Under the pieces are notes generated by a model. The model saw only the letters and a list, made by a program, of their open reading frames with translations, was not told the origin of the DNA and searched no databases. Below, one piece after another: positions 19,360 to 29,993 of a stretch of DNA of 60,345 bases. Where the stretch lies: the NCBI RefSeq assembly GCF_000723165.1, contig NZ_HG322949.1:4745792-4806136 (forward strand). Reading direction: 5' to 3'. A program made the position numbers and the translations under genes. Source of the stretch: Janthinobacterium agaricidamnosum NBRC 102515 = DSM 9628 (lineage in GTDB: Bacteria > Pseudomonadota > Gammaproteobacteria > Burkholderiales > Burkholderiaceae_D). Within the stretch, counting starts at the first letter, position 1. Every line of letters begins with the position of its first letter.

Positions 19360-19866
19360 ATGAAACAGTTGTCATTGGCGCGCAAGCTGGCCCGGATCGG
19401 CGGCGCCCTGTTGGTCATGTTCGGCAGCGCCGCGCAAGCCCAGACTTTCAGCATGATAGAAAACCAGCCCTTGAACGAGACATGGCTGAACGCCGGCTTT
19501 TACTCGTATCACTTCAAGCGCGACAAGGATTTGAACGACAGCAATCCAGGCCTGGGCGCCGAATACCGTTTCTCGACCGTATCCTCGGTCACCGCCGGCC
19601 GTTTCTACAATAGCGACCGGGCGTATTCCAACTATGCCGGCCTGTATTACCAGCCCATCGCGATCGGCCCGTTCCGCCTCGGCGCGGTGGTCGGCGGTTT
19701 TAACGGCTACCCGAAAATGCGCGACGGCGGCTGGTTCCTGGCGGCGATTCCCACCATCAGTTATGAATACCAGCGCGTCGGCCTGAACCTGGCCATTATT
19801 CCGCCGTACAAGGATCGTTTGTATGGCGCGTTGAGTTTCCAATTAAAGCTCAAAGTCTGGGAGTAA
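19360..19866 (+). CDS. Small predicted outer-membrane beta-barrel protein
   Basis: A 168-residue protein with a signal peptide cut after LLVMFGSAAQAQ, followed by alternating aromatic and polar stretches (NETWLNAGFYSYHFKRDKD, then GLGAEYRFS and SNYAGLYYQPIAIG) and an end in LSFQLKLKVWE. This fits a small eight-stranded barrel. The size and the early YSYHF region recall PagP-like or related lipid-A enzymes, but I cannot confirm a catalytic set. The ATG follows AAAGGATAGGC. It stands alone between divergent copy C and the next small membrane gene. The 249 bases before it are AT-rich, with no element I can name. Confidence 0.6.
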   Translation: MKQLSLARKLARIGGALLVMFGSAAQAQTFSMIENQPLNETWLNAGFYSYHFKRDKDLNDSNPGLGAEYRFSTVSSVTAGRFYNSDRAYSNYAGLYYQPIAIGPFRLGAVVGGFNGYPKMRDGGWFLAAIPTISYEYQRVGLNLAIIPPYKDRLYGALSFQLKLKVWE

Positions 19867-20015
19867 AACAGACAGGGCAGGCGCTTCATTCCCCGCACCT
19901 GCAATTCATGCCGCCATTTGCGCATTTCATCGGAAACGCGGGGCGGCGCTGGCGCTTCGTGGTTATATTGACCACATCGACAGGCCGCCTTCGCGGCCGG
20001 ACCAGGAGCCCAGCC

Positions 20016-20288
20016 ATGAAAGATATCAACTTCAAACCCCTAGCTATGCTGTTCAAACAAGTGTGGCAGGAATTGTATCGCCTCGGTAGCCTCGGTATCG
20101 AGGCGATCGGCGCCATGTCCTGGCCGGCGCTGCTCGCCTGCGCCATCGGCTGCGCGTTCTTGCTGGCCATCTTGCCGCTGGCGCTGACCTTGTTTGTCAT
20201 TTTCTTGCTGATCAAGTGGGCTACCGCCACCGTGGTGATAGCCAATGTGCGCACCAAATCAAAGACGGAACAGGAACAAGCACAGTAA
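20016..20288 (+). CDS. Small inner-membrane protein, hypothetical
   Basis: A 90-residue protein with one long hydrophobic block (ALLACAIGCAFLLAILPLAL, extending into TLFVIFLLIKW), enough for one long or two short membrane segments, and a charged end (TKSKTEQEQAQ). The ATG at 20016 follows CCAGGAGCCCAGCC, a good ribosome binding site, so the frame start at 19908 is rejected. I recognise no family and no functional link with its neighbours. Confidence 0.6.
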   Translation: MKDINFKPLAMLFKQVWQELYRLGSLGIEAIGAMSWPALLACAIGCAFLLAILPLALTLFVIFLLIKWATATVVIANVRTKSKTEQEQAQ

Positions 20289-20310
20289 AATGTTATTTTT
20301 ACAAAAAACT

Positions 20311-20366
20311 GCGCGCCACGCACAATGCCACGCATCATGCTAAGCATGACGCCAGGCATGGCGTGC
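20311..20366. other. Long imperfect inverted repeat
   Basis: Arms around the core CATGC-TAA-GCATG (20336-20348) extend outward through ATGCC/GGCAT and GCGCGCC/GGCGTGC with mismatches. It lies just after the small membrane gene and may act as its terminator, although no U-run follows. Confidence 0.4.
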
Positions 20367-20491
20367 CGTCCTATGGAAAATGCTGCAAAGTCTGAGGCCC
20401 ATCAAGCTCCGCGCTATGCACCTGCTACAGCTTGAACGACATATGTCAAAAGTGATCGAAGTTTCTCCATCACTGTGTTAGGAGTTTTCTT

Positions 20492-20914
20492 ATGTCCACT
20501 ATCCCCAAGCATACCCAGTCCAGCGTGATGCCGTGCCTGCGTTATCACGATGCGCCAGCCGCGATCGCGTGGCTGTGCAATACCTTTGGTTTTGAAAGAC
20601 AATTGGTGGTGCCCGATGAAAATGGCGGCATCGCCCACGCCCAATTATCGTTCGGAAACGGCATGATCATGCTCGGCTCGGTCGCCGATTCCGAATACGG
20701 CCGCCTGATGAAACAGCCGTCCGAAACCGGCGGCGCGAATACCCAGAGCGCCTACCTGGTGGTCAGCGACGCCGACCTGGTCTACCGCCGCGCCAGGGAA
20801 GCCGGCGCCGACATCGTGCTCGATATCCAGGATGAGCAATACGGCGGACGCGGCTTCACCTGCCGCGATCCGGAAGGCCATGTGTGGAGTCTGGGCACTT
20901 ACGATCCATGGTAA
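20492..20914 (+). CDS. VOC (glyoxalase/bleomycin-resistance) superfamily protein
   Basis: A 140-residue protein of the vicinal-oxygen-chelate fold, PhnB/glyoxalase-like subgroup. It shows two beta-alpha-beta-beta-beta units: VMPCLRYHDAPAAIAWLCNT at the front and YLVVSDADLVYRRAREAGAD in the second unit, ending RDPEGHVWSLGTYDPW. The ATG follows TAGGAGTTTTCTT. It lies 11 bases before the M19 dipeptidase and may be cotranscribed with it. The substrate cannot be predicted; many such proteins remain without a known reaction. Confidence 0.8.
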   Translation: MSTIPKHTQSSVMPCLRYHDAPAAIAWLCNTFGFERQLVVPDENGGIAHAQLSFGNGMIMLGSVADSEYGRLMKQPSETGGANTQSAYLVVSDADLVYRRAREAGADIVLDIQDEQYGGRGFTCRDPEGHVWSLGTYDPW

Positions 20915-20925
20915 AACGGAGCACT

Positions 20926-23318
<2,393 letters not shown>

Positions 23319-23723
23319 TTACATCTTCAGGTCGGCGTTGCCAAAACCATGCGGCAACAGCCAGCCGGCCGTCACTTCCATGATGTCGTTTTTCAGGTTG
23401 GTCAACAACACCGGCAAGTCCGGGCCGCCCAGTTCGAATATCACCTGGCGGCACGCGCCGCACGGCGCAATCGGCTCGGCGGTGTCGCCGGTGACCACCA
23501 GCCTGGCGAAATCGCCCGGCTGGCAGCCATGCGCGAAGGCGCTGAAAAACGCCGTGCGTTCGGCGCAATTGCACAAGCCGTAGGCCGCGTTCTCGACGTT
23601 ACAGCCGCGGAACACGCGGCCATCCTTGCACAGCAGCGCCGCGCCGACCTTGAATTTCGAGTACGGCGTGTAGGCGCTCAAACGCGCCGCGTTCGCTTCG
23701 GCGATCAAGTCCTTGTCATTCAT
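23319..23723 (-). CDS. cdd: Cytidine deaminase
   Basis: A 134-residue homotetrameric-type cytidine/deoxycytidine deaminase producing uridine or deoxyuridine. It shows NVENAAYGLCNCAERTAFF with the Cys-Ala-Glu zinc/catalytic motif and PCGACRQVI for the other two zinc cysteines; these are the three cysteines used by short Cdd enzymes. The ATG follows AAGGATAGCCAG. It lies 37 bases after deoA and ten bases before the long deaminase, within the nucleoside operon. Its product feeds DeoA and, after base release, the PreTA pathway. Confidence 0.95.
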   Translation of the reverse strand: MNDKDLIAEANAARLSAYTPYSKFKVGAALLCKDGRVFRGCNVENAAYGLCNCAERTAFFSAFAHGCQPGDFARLVVTGDTAEPIAPCGACRQVIFELGGPDLPVLLTNLKNDIMEVTAGWLLPHGFGNADLKM

Positions 23724-23760
23724 CTGGCTATCCTTAGTCTATACAATCGGCAGCGTCGCA

Positions 23761-25083
23761 TCATGGACGAATCGAGCGGTACACCACAGGGTGCGCGGCC
23801 AGCGCGATTTCGCTGATTTCGTACGCTTGCTGGATTTCCTTGACCGCTTGCTGCGCCGCCGCTTCGGTGCGCGCATGCACCATCGCCAGCGGCTGGCCGG
23901 CCGCCACTTTGTCGCCCAGGCCGACCAGGTCGGTCAGGCCGACCGCGAAGTCGATGTCATCGCTGGCGCGGCGGCGCCCGCCGCCCAGCGCCACCACCGT
24001 CAAGCCGATGCCGCGGCAATCGCGCACATTGGCATAGCCCGCTTTCAAGGCCGGCGCCGGCACCACGAACGGCGCGCGTTCCAGGTAATTGTCTTCGTTG
24101 CCGACCAGGTCGGCCGGGCCGCCCAGCGCCGCCACCATGCGCGAGAAACGCTCCGCCGCCTGGCCCGAATCGAGCGCCGCCATCAGCTTGACACGCGCCG
24201 CCTGTTCGGTATCGGCCAGGCCGCCCAGCACCAGCATTTCGGCGCACAGCGCCAGCGTCACTTCGTGCAGGCGGGCCGGGCGCGAACGGCCGGTCAGGTA
24301 ATCGATCGCGCCGCGCACTTCCAGCGCATTGCCGGCGTAAGGCGCCAGCGATTCGTTCATGTCGGTCAGGATGGCCGAGGTTTGCATGCCGGCGCCGTTA
24401 CCGACATCGACGATGCTTTGCGCCAGCTCCACCGATTTTTCATAGGTCGGCATGAAGGCGCCGCTGCCTACCTTGACATCCATCACCAGCGCATCGAGGC
24501 CGGCCGACAGTTTTTTGGCCAGGATCGAGCCGGTGATCATGGCCACCGATTCGACCGTGCCGGTGACGTCGCGGATGCCGTAGAAACGCTTGTCGGCCGG
24601 CGCCAGCTGCGCGGTCTGGCCGATGATGGCGACGCCGACTTCCTTGACCACCTTGCGGAACAAGTCATTGTCCGGCACGGTGGTGTAACCAGGGATCGCG
24701 TCGAACTTGTCGAGCGTGCCGCCGGTGTGGCCCAGTCCGCGCCCGGAAATCATCGGCACGTAGCCGCCGCAAGCGGCGATCATCGGTCCCAGCAGCAGCG
24801 ACACCACGTCGCCGACGCCGCCGGTCGAATGCTTGTCGACCACCGGGCCCGGCAAGTTCAGCGAACGCCAGTCCAGCACCTGGCCCGAATCGCGCATCGC
24901 CAGCGTGAAGGCGACCCGTTCATCCATGTTCATGTCGTTGAAAAATACCGCCATGCCGAGCGCCGCGATCTGGCCTTCGGTGATGCTGCCGTCGGTAATG
25001 CCGCGCACGAAAAACTGGATTTCTTCGGCGCTCAATACGCCCTTGTCGCGCTTCTTGCGAATGATTTCTTGAGTTAAAAACAT
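23761..25083 (-). CDS. deoA: Thymidine (pyrimidine-nucleoside) phosphorylase
   Basis: A 440-residue member of glycosyltransferase family 3 that splits thymidine or deoxyuridine with phosphate into base and 2-deoxyribose-1-phosphate. Key signatures are [20 protein letters not shown] around the phosphate site, [16 protein letters not shown], and [12 protein letters not shown]. The length fits the DeoA family. The ATG at 25083 follows GGGGAGCAGTTC. A 126-base gap holding a perfect 19-bp hairpin separates it from the aldehyde dehydrogenase upstream. It supplies bases for the PreTA operon and sugar phosphate for DeoB and DeoC. Confidence 0.95.
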   Translation of the reverse strand: MFLTQEIIRKKRDKGVLSAEEIQFFVRGITDGSITEGQIAALGMAVFFNDMNMDERVAFTLAMRDSGQVLDWRSLNLPGPVVDKHSTGGVGDVVSLLLGPMIAACGGYVPMISGRGLGHTGGTLDKFDAIPGYTTVPDNDLFRKVVKEVGVAIIGQTAQLAPADKRFYGIRDVTGTVESVAMITGSILAKKLSAGLDALVMDVKVGSGAFMPTYEKSVELAQSIVDVGNGAGMQTSAILTDMNESLAPYAGNALEVRGAIDYLTGRSRPARLHEVTLALCAEMLVLGGLADTEQAARVKLMAALDSGQAAERFSRMVAALGGPADLVGNEDNYLERAPFVVPAPALKAGYANVRDCRGIGLTVVALGGGRRRASDDIDFAVGLTDLVGLGDKVAAGQPLAMVHARTEAAAQQAVKEIQQAYEISEIALAAHPVVYRSIRP

Positions 25084-25145
25084 GAACTGCTCCCCGATGT
25101 GAATGATATGTATGATGTTCTATCGTGCTGCGATGAAAGCAACTT

Positions 25146-25189
25146 GGGGCCGTAGCGGCAGCGTCATGCAACGCTGCCGCTACGGCCCC
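25146..25189. repeat. Perfect 19-bp inverted repeat between aldehyde dehydrogenase and deoA
   Basis: Positions 25146-25164 are exactly complementary to 25171-25189, around the loop CATGCA. The stem is very GC-rich and has no U-run on the minus strand, where both flanking genes lie. It could split the operon mRNA into segments of different stability, end part of the transcripts, or be a dispersed REP-like element. Confidence 0.75.
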
Positions 25190-25209
25190 GGCTATCCGTG
25201 GCGACTTGC

Positions 25210-27600
25210 TTAAACCCCGTAGGGAATCCAGACGTTCTTGACCTGGCTGGCATGCGCCAATACCGCGCGGCCGCCGCTTTGGGCGGTACTATACCAGTCG
25301 CGGCCTTTGGCGCCGCCGACCCAGGTCCGTTTCAGCGACGCCGCCGACAGCCGTTCCACTTCGGCGCAGCCGTCCGCCGAACCGTCATGGCGCCACACCG
25401 CGTCGATATCGCCATGGGTCGCCAGCGTGCGCGCCAATTCATCGGCGCTGCCGGTGATGATGTTGACCACGCCGTCCGGCAAGTCCGAGGTATCGAGCAC
25501 CTGGTACAGGTCGGTGGCCGACAGCGGATGCGCTTCCGACGGCACCACGACGACGCGGTTGCCCAGCGCGATCGCCGGCGCCACCAGCGAAATCAGGCCC
25601 AGCAGCGGCGCCTCGTTCGGGCAAACGATGCCGATCACGCCGACCGGCTCGTTCAGCGCGACGGTGATGCCGTGCACCGGCGGCTGGTGCACCTGGCCGT
25701 CGTATTTGTCGGCCCAGGCGGCATAATAAAACAGCCGTTCGATCGACGCTTGCACTTCCTGGTCGGCGTTTTTGCTGCCGGTCATGGCGGCGATGCGGGC
25801 GGCGAATTCGTCGGCGCGCACGGCCAGGTTTTCGGCGATGTAATACAGCACTTGCGCGCGGTTGTGCGCGCTGGCCCTGGCCCATCCGCCCGCCTTGTGC
25901 GCCGCCTCGACGGCGTTGCGGATGTCCTTGCGGCTGCCTTCGGCGACGTCGGCGATGAATGCGCCGTTGGCGCCATGGACCGCGCGGCTGTAGGCGCCGT
26001 CGGGACGGGCCTGCTTGCCGCCGATGTACAGCTTGGCGGTGCGGTCGAGCGCGAACGGGCCATTGCCGCTATCGGCGACAGCGGAAGCTTTCGGCTTGCC
26101 CCTGGTTTCCACCAGCGGCGCGGCCGGACGGGCGTCTTCGGACAGCGCGGTCAAATATTCATACATCCCTTCGCGGCCGCCCTCGCGGCCGAAGCCGGAT
26201 TCGCGGTAACCACCGAAACCGCAAGCGGCGTCGAACTGGTTGGCGGTATTGATCCACACCACGCCGGCCTTGATCTGCGGCGCGATATCCAGCGCCAGGC
26301 CGATCGATTCGGTCCACACGCAGGCGGCCAGACCGTAGACGGTATTGTTGGCCAGTTGCACCGCTTCCGGCGGCGTGCGGAAGCTCATCGCGACCAGCAC
26401 CGGGCCGAAGATTTCAGCTTGCGCCACGGCGGCCGAGGTCGATGCGCCGGTGATCAGCGTCGGCGGGTACCACGCGCCGTTGGCCGGAATCTCGCAAGCC
26501 GGCTGGTAAATCGTGCAGCCTTCGGTGCGCGCCGATTCGACCAGGCCGGCGATGCGCTGTTGCTGCACCGGATCGACCAGCGCGCCGATATCGACCGACT
26601 TGTCGAGCGGCGAACCGAGCGTCAATTTATCCATCCGCGCGCGCAGCTTGGCCAGCAAGCATTCTTCCACCGATTCCTGCACCAGCAGGCGCGAACCGGC
26701 GCAGCATACTTGTCCCTGGTTGAACCAGATCGAATCGACCAGCCCTTCGACTGCGGCGTCCAGGTCGGCGTCCTCGAACACGATGAACGGAGACTTTCCG
26801 CCCAATTCCAGCGACAGTTTCTTGCCGCTGCCGGCGGTGGCGATGCGGATCGCGCGGCCCACTTCGGTCGAACCGGTGAAGGCCAGCTTGTCGATGCCCG
26901 CATGCTTGACGATCGCTTCGCCGACCCGGCCGTCGCCGGTGACGATATTGACCACGCCGGCCGGCACGCCGGCCTGCTGGCAAATGTCGGCGAACAGCAA
27001 GGCCGTCAGCGAGGTGAATTCGGCCGGTTTGAAGACGACGGTGTTACCGGCCGCCAGCGCCGGGGCGATTTTCCACGACAGCATCAGCAGCGGGAAATTC
27101 CACGGCACGATCTGGCCGACCACGCCGACGGCGCGGTAATCGGCGAATTCCTCGGCCTGCAACTGGGCCCAGCCGGCGTGATAGTAAAAATGACGCGCCG
27201 CCAGCGGCATGTCGATGTCGCGGGTTTCGCGGATGGTCTTGCCGTTGTCCAGCGTTTCCAGCACCGCGAACAGGCGCGCATGTTTTTGCAGCAGGCGCGC
27301 CAGCGCGTACATCACGCGCGCGCGGCCATGGCCGCCCAGCGCTTGCCAGCCCGGCTGGGCGCGGCGCGCCGCTTGCACCGCGCGGTCGATATCGGCCTCG
27401 CTGGCCTGGGTCAGGTCGGCCAATCTGGATGCATCGGCCGGATTGGCCGAGGCGAACAATTCGCCCGGCGCGCTCCACGCATTGTCGATGAACAGGCCGA
27501 AAGTGCGGCCGCGCTGTTCCAGCCACGCTTGGGCTTCTTTTTGACTTTCGGGTGCGGGGCCGTAGTCCATAGTGGTGAGAATCTCGTTAATTGTTGGCAT
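25210..27600 (-). CDS. Two-domain aldehyde dehydrogenase (ALDH16-like)
   Basis: A 796-residue protein. Residues 1 to about 480 form a complete aldehyde dehydrogenase domain with the catalytic Cys in FNQGQVCCAGSR, the Glu-containing LELGGKSPFIVFEDAD, and GYRESGFGREGG. From about residue 505 a second, shorter ALDH-like domain (KLYIGGKQARPDGAYSRAV to the end) lacks the catalytic Cys motif. This layout matches the ALDH16 family, whose bacterial members keep an active first domain. It lies directly behind deoC, so the likely substrate is the acetaldehyde made by DeoC, giving acetate. No CoA-acylating features are evident. Substrate is inferred from position only. Confidence 0.87.
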   Translation of the reverse strand: MPTINEILTTMDYGPAPESQKEAQAWLEQRGRTFGLFIDNAWSAPGELFASANPADASRLADLTQASEADIDRAVQAARRAQPGWQALGGHGRARVMYALARLLQKHARLFAVLETLDNGKTIRETRDIDMPLAARHFYYHAGWAQLQAEEFADYRAVGVVGQIVPWNFPLLMLSWKIAPALAAGNTVVFKPAEFTSLTALLFADICQQAGVPAGVVNIVTGDGRVGEAIVKHAGIDKLAFTGSTEVGRAIRIATAGSGKKLSLELGGKSPFIVFEDADLDAAVEGLVDSIWFNQGQVCCAGSRLLVQESVEECLLAKLRARMDKLTLGSPLDKSVDIGALVDPVQQQRIAGLVESARTEGCTIYQPACEIPANGAWYPPTLITGASTSAAVAQAEIFGPVLVAMSFRTPPEAVQLANNTVYGLAACVWTESIGLALDIAPQIKAGVVWINTANQFDAACGFGGYRESGFGREGGREGMYEYLTALSEDARPAAPLVETRGKPKASAVADSGNGPFALDRTAKLYIGGKQARPDGAYSRAVHGANGAFIADVAEGSRKDIRNAVEAAHKAGGWARASAHNRAQVLYYIAENLAVRADEFAARIAAMTGSKNADQEVQASIERLFYYAAWADKYDGQVHQPPVHGITVALNEPVGVIGIVCPNEAPLLGLISLVAPAIALGNRVVVVPSEAHPLSATDLYQVLDTSDLPDGVVNIITGSADELARTLATHGDIDAVWRHDGSADGCAEVERLSAASLKRTWVGGAKGRDWYSTAQSGGRAVLAHASQVKNVWIPYGV

Positions 27601-27630
27601 GGCGAATCCGTTGGGTCTGAAGGGTGGGCA

Positions 27631-28593
27631 TCAAGGATGGGCGTGACGGTGCGCGGCCGAATAATGGCCGGTGACGTAATGCTCAAGCTGGCGCTCGATG
27701 TCGGTCAGCAGGCTGGATGCGCCGATGCGGAACAGGTGCGGCTCCAGCCACTCATTGCCCAGTTCTTCCTTCATCAGCGTCAGGTATTGCAGCGCGCCCT
27801 TGGCGGTGCTGACGCCGCCGGCCGGCTTGTAGCCGATCTTGAAGCCGGTCTGTTCGTGGTATTCGCGGATCGCGCGCACCATCGTCAGCGACACCGGGAT
27901 GGTGGCGTTGACGGGTTCCTTGCCGGTGGAGGTCTTGATGAAATCGGCGCCCGCCATCATGCAGACCCACGACGCCTTGGCGACGTTTTCCAGCGTCACC
28001 AGTTCGCCGGTGGCCAGGATGGCCTTCACATGCGCGTCGCCGCAGGCCTTGCGGTAGGCTGCCATTTCATCGTACAGCGCTTGCCAGTTCCTGGTCAGCA
28101 CGTGCTGGCGGGTGATCACGATATCGATTTCCGAGGCGCCCGCGGCGACCGACAATTCGATCTCGCGCACCTTGGTTTCCATGCTGGTCAAGCCGGCCGG
28201 GAAGCCGGTCGACACGGCCGCGATCGGCAAGCGGCCGGCCAGCGTGCGCATCGCCGGGGCGATCATTTCGTGGTACACGCAGACCGCGCCGGTGGTCAGC
28301 TTCAGGTCTTGCAAACCGAGCGCTTCGACCAGGTCGGCGCGCAGCGGCCGCAGCGCCTTCATGCACAGCCGCTCGACGCGGCCCGGGGTGTCGTCGCCGG
28401 ACAGCGTGGTCAGGTCGATCAGGCCGATCGCCTTGACCAGCCAGGCGGCCTGGTATTCCTTCTTGACCGTGCGGCGGTTCGCCAAACTGGCGGCGCGGCG
28501 GTCGGCGGCCGGTTTATTGACGCGGATCCGGTTGATCCAGCCCAGGTCGAGGCCGATCGCCTGGTTGCGCTTGAAGTCGGGGGAAATGGTCAT
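27631..28593 (-). CDS. deoC: Deoxyribose-phosphate aldolase
   Basis: A 320-residue class-I aldolase that cleaves 2-deoxyribose-5-phosphate into glyceraldehyde-3-phosphate and acetaldehyde. The Schiff-base lysine lies in MMAGADFIKTSTGKE, with VKAILATGEL before it and GFKIGYKPAGGVSTAKGAL after it. At 320 residues it belongs to the longer DeoC form. Its ATG shares an ATGA overlap with the stop of deoB, so translation is coupled. The two-domain aldehyde dehydrogenase follows after 30 bases. Confidence 0.95.
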   Translation of the reverse strand: MTISPDFKRNQAIGLDLGWINRIRVNKPAADRRAASLANRRTVKKEYQAAWLVKAIGLIDLTTLSGDDTPGRVERLCMKALRPLRADLVEALGLQDLKLTTGAVCVYHEMIAPAMRTLAGRLPIAAVSTGFPAGLTSMETKVREIELSVAAGASEIDIVITRQHVLTRNWQALYDEMAAYRKACGDAHVKAILATGELVTLENVAKASWVCMMAGADFIKTSTGKEPVNATIPVSLTMVRAIREYHEQTGFKIGYKPAGGVSTAKGALQYLTLMKEELGNEWLEPHLFRIGASSLLTDIERQLEHYVTGHYSAAHRHAHP

Positions 28594-29783
28594 AGCAGGT
28601 TGATTCCGTTGGCTAGTGGCTTGACGCCGAGGTGATGGGCCAGCGTCTGGCCGATGTCGGAAAACGATTCGGAAATGCCCAGCGCCCGCGGCTTGATACC
28701 CGGGCCGAAGAAAATCATCGGGATATGTTCGCGGGTATGGTCGGAGCCGGGCCAGGTCGGGTCGCAGCCGTGGTCGGCGGTGATCACCACCAGGTCGCCC
28801 TCCTTCAATTTGGCGATGAATTCCGGCAGCCGCGCATCCATCTGGTGCAGCGCATTGGAATAACCGGCGACGTCGCGGCGGTGGCCGAAGGCCTGGTCGA
28901 AATCGACGAAGTTGACGAAGGTCAGCGAGCCGTCTTTGACTTCATCGGCCACTTGCAGCAGCGAATCGAACAGCGCCATATTGTCCGCGCCCTTGACCAC
29001 CCGGCTGATGCCCTGGGTCGCGAAAATGTCGCTGATCTTGCCCAGCCCGACCACTTCGCCGCCGGCATCCTTGACGTGATCGAGCAGCGTCGGCGCAGGC
29101 GGCGCGACGGCGTAATCGTGGCGGTTGGTGGTGCGCGTGTATTTGCCGTCGCTGCCGACGAATGGACGCGCGATGACGCGGCCGATGTTGTACGGTTCGA
29201 CCAGCTTGAAGGCGATTTCGCACACGTCATACAGCCGTTCCAGGCCGAACGATGCTTCGTGCGCCGCGATCTGCATCACCGAATCGCCGGAGGTGTAGAT
29301 GATCAGCTTGCCGCTTGCGACATGCTCGTCGCCGTGCTGGTTGATGATGTCGGTGCCGGACGCGTGGCAATCGCCGAGGAAGCCCGGCACGCCGGTCAAT
29401 TCCTGCAATTTGGCGGTCAGCTCGCCCGGGAACGACGGCGTGGTGCGCGGGAAGTAGCCCCAGTCGAATTCGACCGGCACGCCGGCGATTTCCCAGTGGC
29501 CGCTCTGGGTATCCTTGCCGGTCGAGCGCTCGCGCGCCGCGCCGTACGCGGCGCTGAAGCCGTCGCGCTGTTCGAAGCCTTCAGCCCATGCGCCGCTGGC
29601 GGCGTGGGCGGCGGCGGCCAGGCCCAGTTTTTCCATGGTCGGCAAGACCATCGGCTTGCCGCTCTTGGCGGCCCAGCTGGCGATATGGCCGAAGGTATTG
29701 GCGCCGGCGTCGTTGTATTTGACGGCGTCCGGGGTGGCACCGAGGCCGAAGGAATCAAGCAGGAGGATAAAGGCGCGTGACAT
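28590..29783 (-). CDS. deoB: Phosphopentomutase
   Basis: A 397-residue metalloenzyme of the alkaline-phosphatase superfamily. It converts (deoxy)ribose-1-phosphate to the 5-phosphate, linking DeoA and PunA with DeoC. Signatures are FILLLDSFGLGATPDA at the front (metal Asp), STGKDTQSGHWEIAG, IYTSGDSVMQIAAHE, and VVITADHGCDPTWPGSDHTRE with its metal-binding Asp and His. The end overlaps the start of deoC by four bases. A 210-base gap with a striking inverted repeat separates it from punA upstream, so it may also have its own promoter. Confidence 0.95.
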   Translation of the reverse strand: MSRAFILLLDSFGLGATPDAVKYNDAGANTFGHIASWAAKSGKPMVLPTMEKLGLAAAAHAASGAWAEGFEQRDGFSAAYGAARERSTGKDTQSGHWEIAGVPVEFDWGYFPRTTPSFPGELTAKLQELTGVPGFLGDCHASGTDIINQHGDEHVASGKLIIYTSGDSVMQIAAHEASFGLERLYDVCEIAFKLVEPYNIGRVIARPFVGSDGKYTRTTNRHDYAVAPPAPTLLDHVKDAGGEVVGLGKISDIFATQGISRVVKGADNMALFDSLLQVADEVKDGSLTFVNFVDFDQAFGHRRDVAGYSNALHQMDARLPEFIAKLKEGDLVVITADHGCDPTWPGSDHTREHIPMIFFGPGIKPRALGISESFSDIGQTLAHHLGVKPLANGINLL

Positions 29784-29878
29784 GACAAGGCTCGCTTAGT
29801 GAAGTTGATACTTTAGTGTAGGCCAATCGGGCCTGTTTTGCCGCGCGGACGGAGCATCCGCGCGGCGCATCATGGAAT

Positions 29879-29987
29879 CTCTTAAAACCGTAGCGAGCGG
29901 TTCAAGTTCTGGCCGAGAAGCGGAGCTGTGCGCACGCACAGTGAGCATCGGAGGCCGGAAATTGGGCCACGCAGCAGGTTTTAAGAG
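29879..29987 (+). ncRNA. Candidate 109-nt structured RNA or dispersed repeat
   Basis: The outer arms CTCTTAAAACC (29879-29889) and GGTTTTAAGAG (29977-29987) pair perfectly. Inside, 29893-29895 pairs with 29970-29972, and 29899-29914 pairs with 29953-29968 (12 Watson-Crick pairs, three U-G wobbles, one mismatch). An 11/11-base purine-rich internal loop follows. At the tip, CTGTGC (29926-29931) pairs with GCACAG (29936-29941). The wobble pairs exist only if the plus strand is transcribed; on the minus strand they become A-C mismatches. Both neighbours, deoB and punA, are on the minus strand. It may be a small RNA, a structured leader of something else, or a transposable-type palindromic repeat. 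No promoter or terminator for it is clear. Confidence 0.5.
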
Positions 29988-29993
29988 CGTCCA

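Noticed and set aside
25198..28635. A plus-strand open frame of 1145 codons
   Set aside because: It lies opposite the clear aldehyde dehydrogenase and deoC genes; its product is rich in Arg, Gln, His and Gly with no domain, as expected for a GC-rich antisense shadow.
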